The position numbers and the translations under genes are program-made. Under the pieces are notes generated by a model. The model worked only from the letters and a program-made list of their open reading frames with translations, ran no database searches and was not told where the DNA came from. From NCBI GenBank assembly GCA_937901255.1, contig CALCHN010000043.1, forward strand, positions 62,001 to 126,000: a DNA stretch of 64,000 nt. The letters are read 5' to 3'. The DNA is from an uncultured Flavobacteriales bacterium. GTDB taxonomy: Bacteria; Bacteroidota; Bacteroidia; Flavobacteriales_E; Vicingaceae. Shown one piece after another: positions 16,210-24,478 of the stretch (position 1 is its first letter; each line of letters begins with the position of its first letter).

Positions 16210-16337
16210 GCGTATATAACTTATGGCGGGAAAAGTAGTAAATTTAAGTTTTGTGTTTTTAAGTAAGTTTGTTGCAAGCGGTCAAGAAAGTGCTTCGAAA
16301 ACCGCCACAAAAACATACCGCCAATCCGTTGTATGCC
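16210..16337. repeat. attC-like site 2 (orphan R'')
   Basis: R'' is GCGTATATAAC (16210-16220). The arms ATGGCGGG and TACCGCCAAT pair over the TGGCGG core, with an inner AGCGGT/ACCGC stem. R' is GTTGTATGCC (16328-16337). The centre contains AATTTAAGTTTTGTG, close to the other two sites. R'' would pair with a cassette starting GTTATATACGC; the cassette to its left starts GTTGGGCAAC, so this half site does not match. The original cassette has probably been lost or rearranged. Confidence 0.6.
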
Positions 16338-16358
16338 ATATAAAACAGAAACGAAACA

Positions 16359-17627
16359 GTGAAATTAAAACGAAGAAGAAAATTAGTAACGTACTTAAAT
16401 ATTTTAGACCAACCTGTCCGATTTAACCCTTTCGTTTTCAGTCGGACTTTTTTGTTATGGGCTTTACTTGGATTGATAGGTGGAGTAATTGCAGGAGCTT
16501 ATTGGATTGGACTTGAGTTTCTAACTCATCAATTAGCTTTTTTTAGTGGTTGGGAAGTAATACCTGTAATGGCGATTTGCGGACTTTTAGCAGGTTTGAT
16601 AATTCATTTCATTGGAGACCCAGGCGAAATACATTTGATTGTAAACAATATCCGATTTAATAAAGGAAAACTTGACCCTAAAAACAATCCTTCAATGGTT
16701 CTCTCTTCATTGCTATGCGTTGCGTCAGGTGGAAGTCTCGGACCCGAAGCGCCATTGGTTCAAGTAACAGGCTCAACAGGAACTTGGATAGGAAAATTGT
16801 TTCGACTAAAAGGAGAAGAATTAAGGTCATTAAGTATCGCAGGAATGGCTTCAGGATTTACAGCTTTATTTGGTGCGCCTTTGGGTGGTAGCCTCTTTTC
16901 ATTAGAAATTCTTCATCACAAACACGCAGTTGAGTATTACAAAGCAATTATTCCTGCGTTTGTTGCAAGTTGCTTTAGCTATTTAGTTTTCGCTTTAATC
17001 ATTCATTTGGGACTTGGCCCTATTTGGGATTTATCTGCATATGAATATTCAGGGATTTTTGATTTTGGCTATGCAGTTCTCTTTGCAATAATCGGAGCAG
17101 CCTTTGGTTGGGCTTTTATTATTTGCACCAAATTTTTCAAATCAATTTTCGAGAAAAGACCCATACCAATTTACATCAAAACGTTAATTGGTGGCATTCT
17201 ACTTGGCATCATAGCATTTTACTTTCCATTAACCCGATATTTTGGACATCACGAAATTAACGAACTACTTTCAGGGAATTTTTCATTGACTTTATTGTTT
17301 GCTATTTTGATTTTTAAAATTATAGCCATCTCAATAACAGTAACATCAGGTTGGAGAGGTGGATTTATTATTCCGCTGTTTTTCGTAGGAGCTACGTTAG
17401 GACTAATTATCCATCAACTATACCCGACAATAAATTTGACATTAGCGATAGTTAGCTGTATGGCAGCAATTAACGCTTGCGTAACTCGAACACCAATGAG
17501 TACAACAATTTTACTTGCTACTTTGACAGGGTTTGGTCATTTTATTCCAATCTTATTTGCAAGTTTAACAGGCTATTTTTTAGCTCCGAGAATACCTTTT
17601 ATTGGTTCACAAATGGAAAAAGAATGA
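16359..17627 (+). CDS. ClC-family chloride channel/transporter (cassette)
   Basis: A 422-residue voltage-gated-chloride-channel-family membrane protein with about ten or more hydrophobic segments. The anion-pathway motif is GGSLGPEAPLVQ (about 123-134), where the glutamate of GPEAP corresponds to the gating glutamate of ClC proteins. GGFIIPLFFVGATLG near the C-terminus corresponds to the second conserved loop. There are no CBS domains. The start is a GTG 22 bp after the attC-like site; the basic MKLKRRRK then precedes the first membrane segment. It is the sole gene of a cassette running from GTTGTATGCC (16328) to its matching R'' (17636-17644). A transport gene is unusual next to defence cassettes. 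Whether it is a channel or an antiporter is not resolved. Confidence 0.85.
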   Translation: MKLKRRRKLVTYLNILDQPVRFNPFVFSRTFLLWALLGLIGGVIAGAYWIGLEFLTHQLAFFSGWEVIPVMAICGLLAGLIIHFIGDPGEIHLIVNNIRFNKGKLDPKNNPSMVLSSLLCVASGGSLGPEAPLVQVTGSTGTWIGKLFRLKGEELRSLSIAGMASGFTALFGAPLGGSLFSLEILHHKHAVEYYKAIIPAFVASCFSYLVFALIIHLGLGPIWDLSAYEYSGIFDFGYAVLFAIIGAAFGWAFIICTKFFKSIFEKRPIPIYIKTLIGGILLGIIAFYFPLTRYFGHHEINELLSGNFSLTLLFAILIFKIIAISITVTSGWRGGFIIPLFFVGATLGLIIHQLYPTINLTLAIVSCMAAINACVTRTPMSTTILLATLTGFGHFIPILFASLTGYFLAPRIPFIGSQMEKE

Positions 17628-17635
17628 AAAAATAC

Positions 17636-17650
17636 GGCATACAATCGAGT
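17636..17650. repeat. Truncated attC-like end of ClC cassette
   Basis: GGCATACAA (17636-17644) is a perfect 9/9 complement of TTGTATGCC at 16329-16337, the start of this cassette. It is followed by TCGAGTA instead of a hairpin arm. The same letters follow TAA at both intron insertions, so a very short intron 3' remnant is possible. The rest of the attC is missing, and the RluA-type gene ends only 16 bp further on. Confidence 0.55.
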
Positions 17651-17660
17651 AAAAACAGCT

Positions 17661-18578
17661 CTACTGATAAAACCTACTTCTAAAAATTTTTAGATAATCA
17701 TCCGGTACTTTAGTTTCAAAAACAACTTCTTTTTTAGTGGTTGGATGAATAAAAGCCAACTGCTTTAAATGAAGTGCTAATCTGCCTATGGGATTTTCTG
17801 TAGCTTCGTATTTTTTATCGCCAATAATTGGGTGTCCGAGGCTTTTCATGTGTACACGCAATTGGTTTTTTCTTTCTGTTTCTTGGTGAGCCTCTAATAA
17901 AGTATAAAATTCATTTTTCTTAATTACCTCATAATGGGTTACTGCCAGTTTAGCATCATCACTTTTTCCCGCTACCACATACATCATTAGTGCTTTGTTT
18001 TCTTTAAGATAATTCACAATTTTACCTTCATCATTCTCCATAGTACCTTGGGTAACTGCTAAATACTTTCTGTTAGCTATAGTTCTATCCCAATCTTTTT
18101 GAATAGATACCTGACTATTATTATTTTTAGCAAAAACCATTAATCCAGAAGCATCTTTATCCAACCGATGAACAACAAATAGTTTTGCAGTAGGGTCATC
18201 AAGCTGAACGTGGTGTGAGATGGTTTTATACACCGTTTGCATTTTAGAATTTCCCGAAGAAATAGACAAAATCCCACTCTTTTTATCTACCACAATAATA
18301 TCATCATCCTCAAAAACTACCTTTACTCCTTGGTAAGAAAGTTCTCTAAAAGGTTTGTCCCAGCTAATTTTTACTGTATCTCCTACTTTTAAAGCATGGT
18401 CGAACTGTTTAATAATCTTATCATTAACCATAAACTGTTTTCTTGCCAACATTCCCTTTACTTTATTTCGGGTTTTATCCTTAATGTTCTGTAACAAAAA
18501 ATTGAGCAATTCGTCAGCTGTTTCTACTTTTAGTCGGCTTATTCGGTTTAAGTTTTTATTGGGCGATTTTTTTTGCAT
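17661..18578 (-). CDS. RluA/RluC-family pseudouridine synthase
   Basis: A 305-residue rRNA or tRNA pseudouridine synthase. The N-terminal S4 domain covers about 15-75 (ELLNFLLQNIKDKTRNKVK, then KIIKQFDHALKVGDTV). The catalytic motif is VVHRLDKDASGLMVF, whose HRLD aspartate is the expected catalytic residue. RKNQLRVHMKSLGHPI matches the second conserved region of the family. It ends 16 bp from the right end of array 1. Divergent from amn, with three hairpins in the 230-bp gap. Target nucleotide unknown. Confidence 0.85.
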   Translation of the reverse strand: MQKKSPNKNLNRISRLKVETADELLNFLLQNIKDKTRNKVKGMLARKQFMVNDKIIKQFDHALKVGDTVKISWDKPFRELSYQGVKVVFEDDDIIVVDKKSGILSISSGNSKMQTVYKTISHHVQLDDPTAKLFVVHRLDKDASGLMVFAKNNNSQVSIQKDWDRTIANRKYLAVTQGTMENDEGKIVNYLKENKALMMYVVAGKSDDAKLAVTHYEVIKKNEFYTLLEAHQETERKNQLRVHMKSLGHPIIGDKKYEATENPIGRLALHLKQLAFIHPTTKKEVVFETKVPDDYLKIFRSRFYQ

Positions 18579-18658
18579 GCTATTTCTAATAAAGCAACAA
18601 AGTTAGGTTAATCGTAAGAATAATATAAGTTTAAGTATAAACTTATTTTTACCTCACC

Positions 18659-18740
18659 CGAAACTACTTTTTGTAGTTTCGACCTCTCCTAAAGGAGAGG
18701 TAAAAGCAGAACCTCTAGAACAAGTCTAGAGGGATTTTTT
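18659..18740. repeat. Three consecutive hairpins (REP-like cluster)
   Basis: Three inverted repeats in 75 bp: CGAAACTAC / GTAGTTTCG (18659-18681), CCTCTCCT / AGGAGAGG (18683-18700) and CCTCTAGA / TCTAGAGG (18712-18732), the last followed by GATTTTTT. They lie between divergent genes, so ordinary termination is unlikely. Similar CTCTCC/GGAGAG dyads occur at 19710 and 52087. Confidence 0.6.
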
Positions 18741-18809
18741 AGATTTAATTTGATATAATGAATAGCGAAAAATTATATTGCTTAATTTCGTTTTTCAAAA
18801 AAAGAGATT

Positions 18810-19595
18810 ATGGTTACAAAAGAAAGTATTGTTAAAAATTGGCTTACACGCTATACAGGAAAGGCTTTAGAAGATTTTGGTCAGTATATTTTATTAACCA
18901 ATTTTAATAATTATGTTGAATATTTTGCTAAAATAAAAAACGTTGCGGTTGAAGGTAAAGACAAAGCCATGCCCAATGCTACTGCAGATGGAATAACCAT
19001 TATTAATTTTAGCATGGGAAGTGCTAATGCTGCAACCATTATGGATTTATTGAGTGCTATTAACCCAAAAGCTTGTCTGTTTTTAGGTAAATGTGGCGGG
19101 TTGAAAAAGAAAAATAATATTGGCGATTATATTTTACCCATTGCAGCCATAAGAGGCGAAGGAACATCTAACGATTACTTTCCTACAGAAGTTCCTGCCC
19201 TACCCGCTTTTACCTTACAAAGAGCTGTTTCTACCACCATAAGAGAGTTTAAAAAAGATTACTGGACAGGTACTGTTTATACCACCAACCGTAGAGTTTG
19301 GGAACATGATGAAGAATTTAAAAGCTATTTAAGAAAAATAAGAGCAATGGCAATAGATATGGAAACTGCTACCTTGTTTATTACTGGTTTTTATAACAAA
19401 ATTTCTACTGGAGCATTGTTATTGGTTTCCGACCAACCAATGATTCCAGAAGGTGTTAAAACCGATAAAAGCGATCAAGTAGTTACCAAAAGCTATGTAG
19501 AAGAACATATTAAAATTGGCATACAATCGCTAGAAGAAATTAAAAACCACGGAATGAGTGTTAAACATCTTAAATTCTCTTATTCGGAAGATTAA
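18810..19595 (+). CDS. amn: AMP nucleosidase
   Basis: A 261-residue nucleoside phosphorylase-fold enzyme of the short Bacteroidota AMP nucleosidase type, which hydrolyses AMP to adenine and ribose 5-phosphate. The fold shows FSMGSANAATIMDLL, the GKCGGLKKKNNIGDYI loop, and MAIDMETATLF, the conserved glutamate region for ribose binding. LVSDQPMIPEGVKT holds a catalytic aspartate. E. coli Amn is longer because of an N-terminal regulatory domain that is missing here, as is usual for this lineage. A 31-codon frame begins at its stop codon (TAATG). The enzyme affects adenylate pools. Confidence 0.88.
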   Translation: MVTKESIVKNWLTRYTGKALEDFGQYILLTNFNNYVEYFAKIKNVAVEGKDKAMPNATADGITIINFSMGSANAATIMDLLSAINPKACLFLGKCGGLKKKNNIGDYILPIAAIRGEGTSNDYFPTEVPALPAFTLQRAVSTTIREFKKDYWTGTVYTTNRRVWEHDEEFKSYLRKIRAMAIDMETATLFITGFYNKISTGALLLVSDQPMIPEGVKTDKSDQVVTKSYVEEHIKIGIQSLEEIKNHGMSVKHLKFSYSED

Positions 19596-19690
19596 TGAAA
19601 CGAGAGGTTGTTAAATTTTTTAACACTCAGGAATATGATTGTGAGCAAGTTCTTCCCGATAATTATAGGACAACTGATTTAATAAAATAA
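19595..19690 (+). CDS. Possible 31-residue peptide coupled to amn
   Basis: The frame MKREVVKFFNTQEYDCEQ... starts at an ATG overlapping the amn stop by one base (TAATG) and ends at 19690. It has a balanced composition and its length is short. Overlap with the stop suggests translational coupling, but no family was recognised and it may be chance. Confidence 0.3.
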   Translation: MKREVVKFFNTQEYDCEQVLPDNYRTTDLIK

Positions 19691-19709
19691 ATGAATACTC
19701 TCCCCCTGC

Positions 19710-19760
19710 CCCCTCTCTTTAAAGAGAGGGGAAAAGTTATCGTAAGATAACTTGGGGTGA
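19710..19760. repeat. Two palindromes, REP-like
   Basis: A perfect 22-bp palindrome CCCCTCTCTTTAAAGAGAG+GGG (19710-19731), followed directly by AAGTTATC GTAA GATAACTT (19734-19753) and GGGGTGAGT. The second is the relative of the palindrome at 4515. A GTG in the tail (19757) is in frame with holA but is part of the repeat. Confidence 0.6.
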
Positions 19761-19774
19761 GTCAAAATAAAAAA

Positions 19775-20776
19775 ATGACACACAACGATATACTTAAAGA
19801 TTTAAAAAACAAGGTTTATCATCCCATATATTTTTTATGTGGCGAAGAACCTTTTTATATAGATTTGATAAGTAATTTTATTGAAAAAAACGTATTAGAT
19901 GAAGCTGAAAAAGAATTTAATCAGCAAATTATTTATGGTAAAGACACCGATATTTCTACTATTATAGGTGCAGCCAAACGCTATCCTATGATGGCGAACC
20001 ACAATGTAGTAATTGTAAAAGAAGCTCAACATTTAATTAAACAAATAGACCAACTTGAAGCTTATGTGGACAATCCTACTAAAAGTACCATTTTAGTTTT
20101 TTGCTATAAATACAAAACCTTAGATGGTAGAAAAGGCATTACTAAAAAACTGAATAAAAAAAGTGTTTTTTTTGAGTCTAAACCCATTTATGAAAACCAA
20201 GTACCAGCTTGGATTAACGATTATCTAAAAGGAAAAAATTACACCATAGACCCTAAAGCCACGCATTTAATTGCTGAGTTTTTAGGAACAGATTTAGGAA
20301 AAATAGCCAACGAACTTGAAAAATTAACCATTAATATTCCCGAAGGTGCTGTAATTAATGCCGACATTGTAGAAAAAAACATTGGCATCAGCAAAGACTT
20401 TAATATGTTTGAGTTAAATAAAGCAATAGGTGCTAGAGATATACTTAAAGCCAATAAAATTATTACTCATTTTGCCAAAAACGAAAAAGAACATCCCATA
20501 CAAGCCACGCTAGCCGTTTTGTATATGTTTTTTACTGCTATATTAAAATATCATTATACCAAAGATAAAAACCCTAGGAATATTGCTTCTGCATTAAAGG
20601 TAAGTCCTTTTTTTGTAAAAGATTACCAAGTAGCAGCCAGTAATTACGATATCAGAAAAGCAGTAAAAGTAATTGAGTATATTAGAGAGTACGATTTAAA
20701 ATCTAAAGGGGTAAACAATGTTTCTTCATCGGGTGGAGAACTTACTAAAGAACTTGTTTTTAAAATTATGCATTAA
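19775..20776 (+). CDS. holA: DNA polymerase III delta subunit
   Basis: A 333-residue clamp-loader delta subunit; it opens the sliding clamp during loading onto primed DNA. The N-terminal region has YFLCGEEPFYIDLISNFIE (about 20-38), the usual start of HolA. The middle holds NHNVVIVKEAQHLIK and STILVFCYKYKTLDGRK. The C-terminal helical collar domain spans about 210-333. The ATG at 19775 (MTHNDILKDLKNKVYHPIYF) was preferred over the GTG at 19757, which sits inside a dispersed palindrome. It is weakly conserved across phyla, as usual. It follows amn on the same strand, and a nhaA gene follows after 112 bp. Confidence 0.85.
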   Translation: MTHNDILKDLKNKVYHPIYFLCGEEPFYIDLISNFIEKNVLDEAEKEFNQQIIYGKDTDISTIIGAAKRYPMMANHNVVIVKEAQHLIKQIDQLEAYVDNPTKSTILVFCYKYKTLDGRKGITKKLNKKSVFFESKPIYENQVPAWINDYLKGKNYTIDPKATHLIAEFLGTDLGKIANELEKLTINIPEGAVINADIVEKNIGISKDFNMFELNKAIGARDILKANKIITHFAKNEKEHPIQATLAVLYMFFTAILKYHYTKDKNPRNIASALKVSPFFVKDYQVAASNYDIRKAVKVIEYIREYDLKSKGVNNVSSSGGELTKELVFKIMH

Positions 20777-20888
20777 TTTTCTATCTGTTTTTAGTTTTTT
20801 TATGTTTTGATAAAATTAAAAATTAGGCTAAGGAAACGTATTACCTTAACTTTGTAAACATTAACAACCTAAAAATATTATATAATTT

Positions 20889-22211
20889 ATGAAAGTTACA
20901 CCAGTTGATAAATGGATTATTGACCCTATTCAACGTTTTATAAATAACAGTACCACCAGTGGAATTGTATTGTTTTCATCTGCTTTTTTGGCTATAATAC
21001 TTTCTAATTCACCTTGGTCGCACGAGTTTCATGCACTTTGGGAGTTAGAATTTTCTATAGGTTTTGATGGTAATTACATTACTAAAAACCTTCACCATTG
21101 GATTAATGATGGCTTAATGGCTGTTTTCTTTTTTGTGGTTGGTTTAGAACTAAAAAGAGAAATTGTTGCTGGAGAACTTAGAGACCCCAAAAATGCTATT
21201 TTACCTATTGCTGCTGCTATTGGCGGAATGATACTACCAGCTATAATTTATTTACTGTTTAACCAATCAGGACCTACTGCCGATGGTTGGGGAATACCAA
21301 TGGCAACCGATATAGCTTTTGCCTTAGGAGTTTTATATTTATTGGGAAATAAAGTGCCGCTTTCACTAAAAATATTCCTTACTGCACTTGCTATTGTTGA
21401 TGATATTGGAGCTGTATTGGTAATTGCTTTTTTCTATACATCAGATATAAATTTTATAAGCTTAGCAATAGGCGGAATTTTTATGTTAATTTTAATCATC
21501 TCTAACCTAATTGGCATTAGAAATACTATTTATTATGCTATTATTGGAATAGGTGGATTGTGGCTAGCATTTTTAATGTCGGGCGTGCATGCCACTATTG
21601 CCGCTGTAATGGCTGCAATGACTATTCCTGTAAATGTAAAAGTTACAGAAAAAGAATACATTAAACGTATTAAAAACCTCATTTTTAAATTTGAAGAAGA
21701 AGAACCCAATAACAACCCGGCAGTTACTCAAAATCAGTTGCATATTATAGAAGATATAAGAGATTGCTCTAAAAAGGCCCTTACACCACTACAACGATTA
21801 GAACATAGAATGCACCCCGTAGTTGCTTTTATTATTATGCCCATATTTGCCCTAAGTAATGCTGGTGTGGTATTTTCTGGCGATTCTTTAAACCAAATTA
21901 TTAGTCCTGTATTTTTTGGTGTTTTTGTTGGTTTATTAGTAGGTAAAGTATTAGGTGTTTACGGATTAATATCTATTCTGTTAAAATTCAAATGGGTAAC
22001 ATTACCTAATGGTATGAACAAAGTTCATTTATTAGGTGCTGGTTTTTTGGCTGCTATTGGTTTTACCATGTCGTTATTTATTGGAGGGCTAGCTTTTGTT
22101 GATAAAATTCATATTGAAGAAGCTAAAATGGGCGTTTTATTCGCTTCTGTTTTAGCTAGTTTTATAGGATATTTCATTATTAGGTATGCTAATAAAATCA
22201 AAACAATTTAA
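20889..22211 (+). CDS. nhaA: Na+/H+ antiporter NhaA
   Basis: A 440-residue inner-membrane antiporter that exchanges protons for sodium. The functional aspartates are in place: ATDIAFALG (D133 of E. coli NhaA) and AIVDDIGAVLVIA (D163/D164). About twelve hydrophobic segments are visible, with HWINDGLMAVFFFVVGLELKRE at the start of the family signature. A charged stretch near 255-275 (KFEEEEPNNNPAV) is a cytoplasmic loop longer than in E. coli. A TAACTTTG motif at 20847-20854 could be a -7 element, but no clear -33 partner was found. Confidence 0.93.
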   Translation: MKVTPVDKWIIDPIQRFINNSTTSGIVLFSSAFLAIILSNSPWSHEFHALWELEFSIGFDGNYITKNLHHWINDGLMAVFFFVVGLELKREIVAGELRDPKNAILPIAAAIGGMILPAIIYLLFNQSGPTADGWGIPMATDIAFALGVLYLLGNKVPLSLKIFLTALAIVDDIGAVLVIAFFYTSDINFISLAIGGIFMLILIISNLIGIRNTIYYAIIGIGGLWLAFLMSGVHATIAAVMAAMTIPVNVKVTEKEYIKRIKNLIFKFEEEEPNNNPAVTQNQLHIIEDIRDCSKKALTPLQRLEHRMHPVVAFIIMPIFALSNAGVVFSGDSLNQIISPVFFGVFVGLLVGKVLGVYGLISILLKFKWVTLPNGMNKVHLLGAGFLAAIGFTMSLFIGGLAFVDKIHIEEAKMGVLFASVLASFIGYFIIRYANKIKTI

Positions 22212-22308
22212 TAGCTGCTTATTCGTTTATCTCTCTTACCTTTGATGGAAGTTTTTCTACTTAAAAAATTATGTAGTTTTGTCTTTGTCAACTTCTAAAA
22301 TAAAACTA

Positions 22309-23130
22309 ATGCACAAACTAATTTTATTAATTACTTGCTGTTTGCCAATGTTCATTTTTGGTCAGGCTTACAAACCTGGTAAAGGTAGCGGACTTTATGG
22401 TACAGGAGCTGAAAACATTGACAAAGGTTGGTACTTCGGTTTAGGAACAACCTACATGTTTCCTTATCTCAGCGAAGAAGCAACTATTGATTATACAGAT
22501 TCATTAAATCAAACATTTACTCAAGATTATCTTGCTAAACCAACAGGTAAATTTGGCTTATTTGCCGAAATAGGCATGTTTAGAATGAACGATAAAAAAG
22601 TAATTAACTATATAGATTATGGTCTTTCTTACAAATGGTTTAGAGGTTGCGAAGATTTTGAATCTGCTACTTTTTTAAACAATAGTTTAGTAGCTACACA
22701 GCAAACCGAAGCTGCTTACAGCGGTCATGCAGCATCTTTAAACTTTAATATAGGTAACAGATACGACCTGTCTGAAAAAACATTTTTAGTAAACGGAATT
22801 GGACTTAATGCCGATTATTTTTTCATTAAAAGCAGAAATAATGGAGGGGTAATTTTAGGTCAGCCCCACGAGTTTGTTTCCGATTTTGTTGGTGAGCTGC
22901 ATTATTTTTTCGGAATGGGTTTTAAAACAGGCAAAAGGTTAATAATTATGCCCATGATAGAAACACCTATTTTTGCTATTTATGAATTTAACCATATCAA
23001 ATCTACACACAATTATTTCAATACTCGTTCCCGACCATTTATTATAAAAGTTAGGTTTATGATATTAAAGAAAGGTTCAAAATCTTGTCCTCCAGTATAT
23101 AACCCTATGGGAATTACTCCAGATATGTAA
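22309..23130 (+). CDS. Hypothetical outer-membrane protein
   Basis: A 273-residue exported protein of unknown function. The ATG at 22309 gives a signal peptide, MHKLILLITCCLPMFIFGQ; a TTG 30 bp upstream overlaps a TAGTTTTG motif that looks like a promoter element and was not chosen. The mature protein has alternating aromatic and polar strands ending in IIKVRFMILKKGS, as in beta-barrel outer-membrane proteins (PorT/OmpW-like in size). No functional motif is visible. It stands between nhaA and a flippase gene on the same strand without obvious link to either. The barrel call is an inference from strand pattern. Confidence 0.6.
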   Translation: MHKLILLITCCLPMFIFGQAYKPGKGSGLYGTGAENIDKGWYFGLGTTYMFPYLSEEATIDYTDSLNQTFTQDYLAKPTGKFGLFAEIGMFRMNDKKVINYIDYGLSYKWFRGCEDFESATFLNNSLVATQQTEAAYSGHAASLNFNIGNRYDLSEKTFLVNGIGLNADYFFIKSRNNGGVILGQPHEFVSDFVGELHYFFGMGFKTGKRLIIMPMIETPIFAIYEFNHIKSTHNYFNTRSRPFIIKVRFMILKKGSKSCPPVYNPMGITPDM

Positions 23131-23173
23131 TGAAATTAATTATTGAACGTTAATAAGGCAAAAACATATTTTT

Positions 23174-24454
23174 TTGATAAAGTTTCCAACATTTATAGCC
23201 CGTTCAGAATTTAGCAAACATGTTACTACTCTTATTGTTGGACAAATAATAGTGCATGCTATCGCTTTTTTGGCACTTCCAATTATTACCCGATTATACT
23301 CAGCAGAACAAATTGGAGCTTACTCACTTTTTATGGCTCTTTTTATGGTGCTTTCTATGCTTAGTACTGGCAGATTTGATGCTGCTATTGTTATAGAAAA
23401 AGAAGAAAAATCTGCCATTGCACTATGGAGTTTAGCTACTTTCATCAGTTTTTGGTTTAATGTTGTGCTTTTCATTTTCATCTATTTTTTTTATGAAAAT
23501 ATGTTAGTGTGGCTTAACAAATCAAGCATGGGAGCGTCTATTTTATTACTTCCCTTAGCTATTTTCTTTGGAGCATTAATAAGAACTACGCAATATTATT
23601 TCAACAAACATAAAGGATATAAAACCATTTCTATGTCCGATATACTAAAATCGGGAACTAACTCTACAGGTGGTGTTGCTTTTGGATGGTTGGGCTACCT
23701 TTCTGGAGGATTAATAATTGCCAATGTGCTTTCTAATATTGTGGCTTTTGTGTTGTTAGCAATTAAATTACCTGCTTCTTTTTGGCAAACTGTAAAATCA
23801 ACCACTTTTCTCAAATTAAAAAATATAGGAAAAAAATACAAAGATTACCTTACCTTCTACACACTATCAGGGTTATTAAGTGCTATTGTTTCCAACGGCA
23901 CCCCGATTTTTATCATTTTCTTTTTTACTGAAAAAACTGCTGGCTATTATTTTATGGCAGAAAAAGTGGTAAGCATTCCCATAGGGTTATTGGTAGCAGC
24001 TATTTCTAGAGTTTTTTACCAACGAGCAAGCGAACTGTTTCAACATGACAAAAAAGGCTTTTTATCACTCACTTACCGAATTCAGAAAAAAATGTTTTGG
24101 GTATTGGTTCCGCTTTTGCTTTTACTTTCGTTGGCAGCTCCAACTATTTTTGAGTGGTTTGGTAACGATTGGCGACAAGCAGGAGAAATGATTAAATACT
24201 TTGCTATTTTGGTATTGTTCAATAATTTAATTTCTCCGGTAGGCTCCATTTCTAATATTATTGACAGGTTAGATATATTACTTTATTTCAACATTATTAC
24301 CACCATTGTTAGAGCTTTAACTTTTTATGTTGGTAGCTTGTATTTTAGTTTTGAACACGCACTTTTAATCTCTGCTATTTGTCTGTCTATTTGCTACATT
24401 GCTTTAGATTTTATTCTGAAAAAATTGGTAAAAAAAATGATTACTGAGAAGTAA
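23174..24454 (+). CDS. Polysaccharide flippase (Wzx/MATE-like)
   Basis: A 426-residue membrane protein of the oligosaccharide-flippase family, with about twelve to fourteen hydrophobic segments. FSKHVTTLIVGQIIVHAIAF at the N-terminus and ITRLYSAEQIGAYSLF (about 38-53) are typical of Wzx-like transporters that flip lipid-linked sugar units. There is no clear ATG near the start; a TTG at 23174 is used and the frame is open upstream only to 23147, so a TTG or ATA start is required. No glycosyltransferase genes are adjacent, so the sugar substrate is unknown. Function call is by family. Confidence 0.78.
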   Translation: MIKFPTFIARSEFSKHVTTLIVGQIIVHAIAFLALPIITRLYSAEQIGAYSLFMALFMVLSMLSTGRFDAAIVIEKEEKSAIALWSLATFISFWFNVVLFIFIYFFYENMLVWLNKSSMGASILLLPLAIFFGALIRTTQYYFNKHKGYKTISMSDILKSGTNSTGGVAFGWLGYLSGGLIIANVLSNIVAFVLLAIKLPASFWQTVKSTTFLKLKNIGKKYKDYLTFYTLSGLLSAIVSNGTPIFIIFFFTEKTAGYYFMAEKVVSIPIGLLVAAISRVFYQRASELFQHDKKGFLSLTYRIQKKMFWVLVPLLLLLSLAAPTIFEWFGNDWRQAGEMIKYFAILVLFNNLISPVGSISNIIDRLDILLYFNIITTIVRALTFYVGSLYFSFEHALLISAICLSICYIALDFILKKLVKKMITEK

Positions 24455-24478
24455 TTTCTACAGATTTATTTCAAAAAT

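Larger units (their letters stand above)
8297..17650. mobile_element. Integron-like cassette array 1
   Basis: An element inserted between a phosphoribosyltransferase gene and an RluA-type gene. Order: tyrosine recombinase (8345-9430), attI-like boxes (9440-9533), OLD-nuclease cassette (9531-11688), attC-like hairpin (11561-11697), restriction-modification cassette (from 11688), group II intron (15398-16119), orphan attC-like hairpin (16210-16337), ClC channel cassette (16328-17645). All cassette genes read in the same direction as the recombinase. The attC-like sites have AAC and GTT cores, long imperfect stems and a shared centre resembling AAGTTTTGTG. The OLD and ClC cassettes begin with bases complementary to their own R'' end, as expected if each can circularise with one attC. 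A family name is not claimed. Confidence 0.75.

Noticed and set aside
16223..16426. Frame of 67 codons before the ClC gene
   Set aside because: It crosses attC-like site 2 and overlaps the ClC start in another frame.
19757..19774. GTG start that would lengthen HolA by six residues
   Set aside because: The GTG is part of a dispersed palindrome; the ATG at 19775 gives the usual N-terminus.
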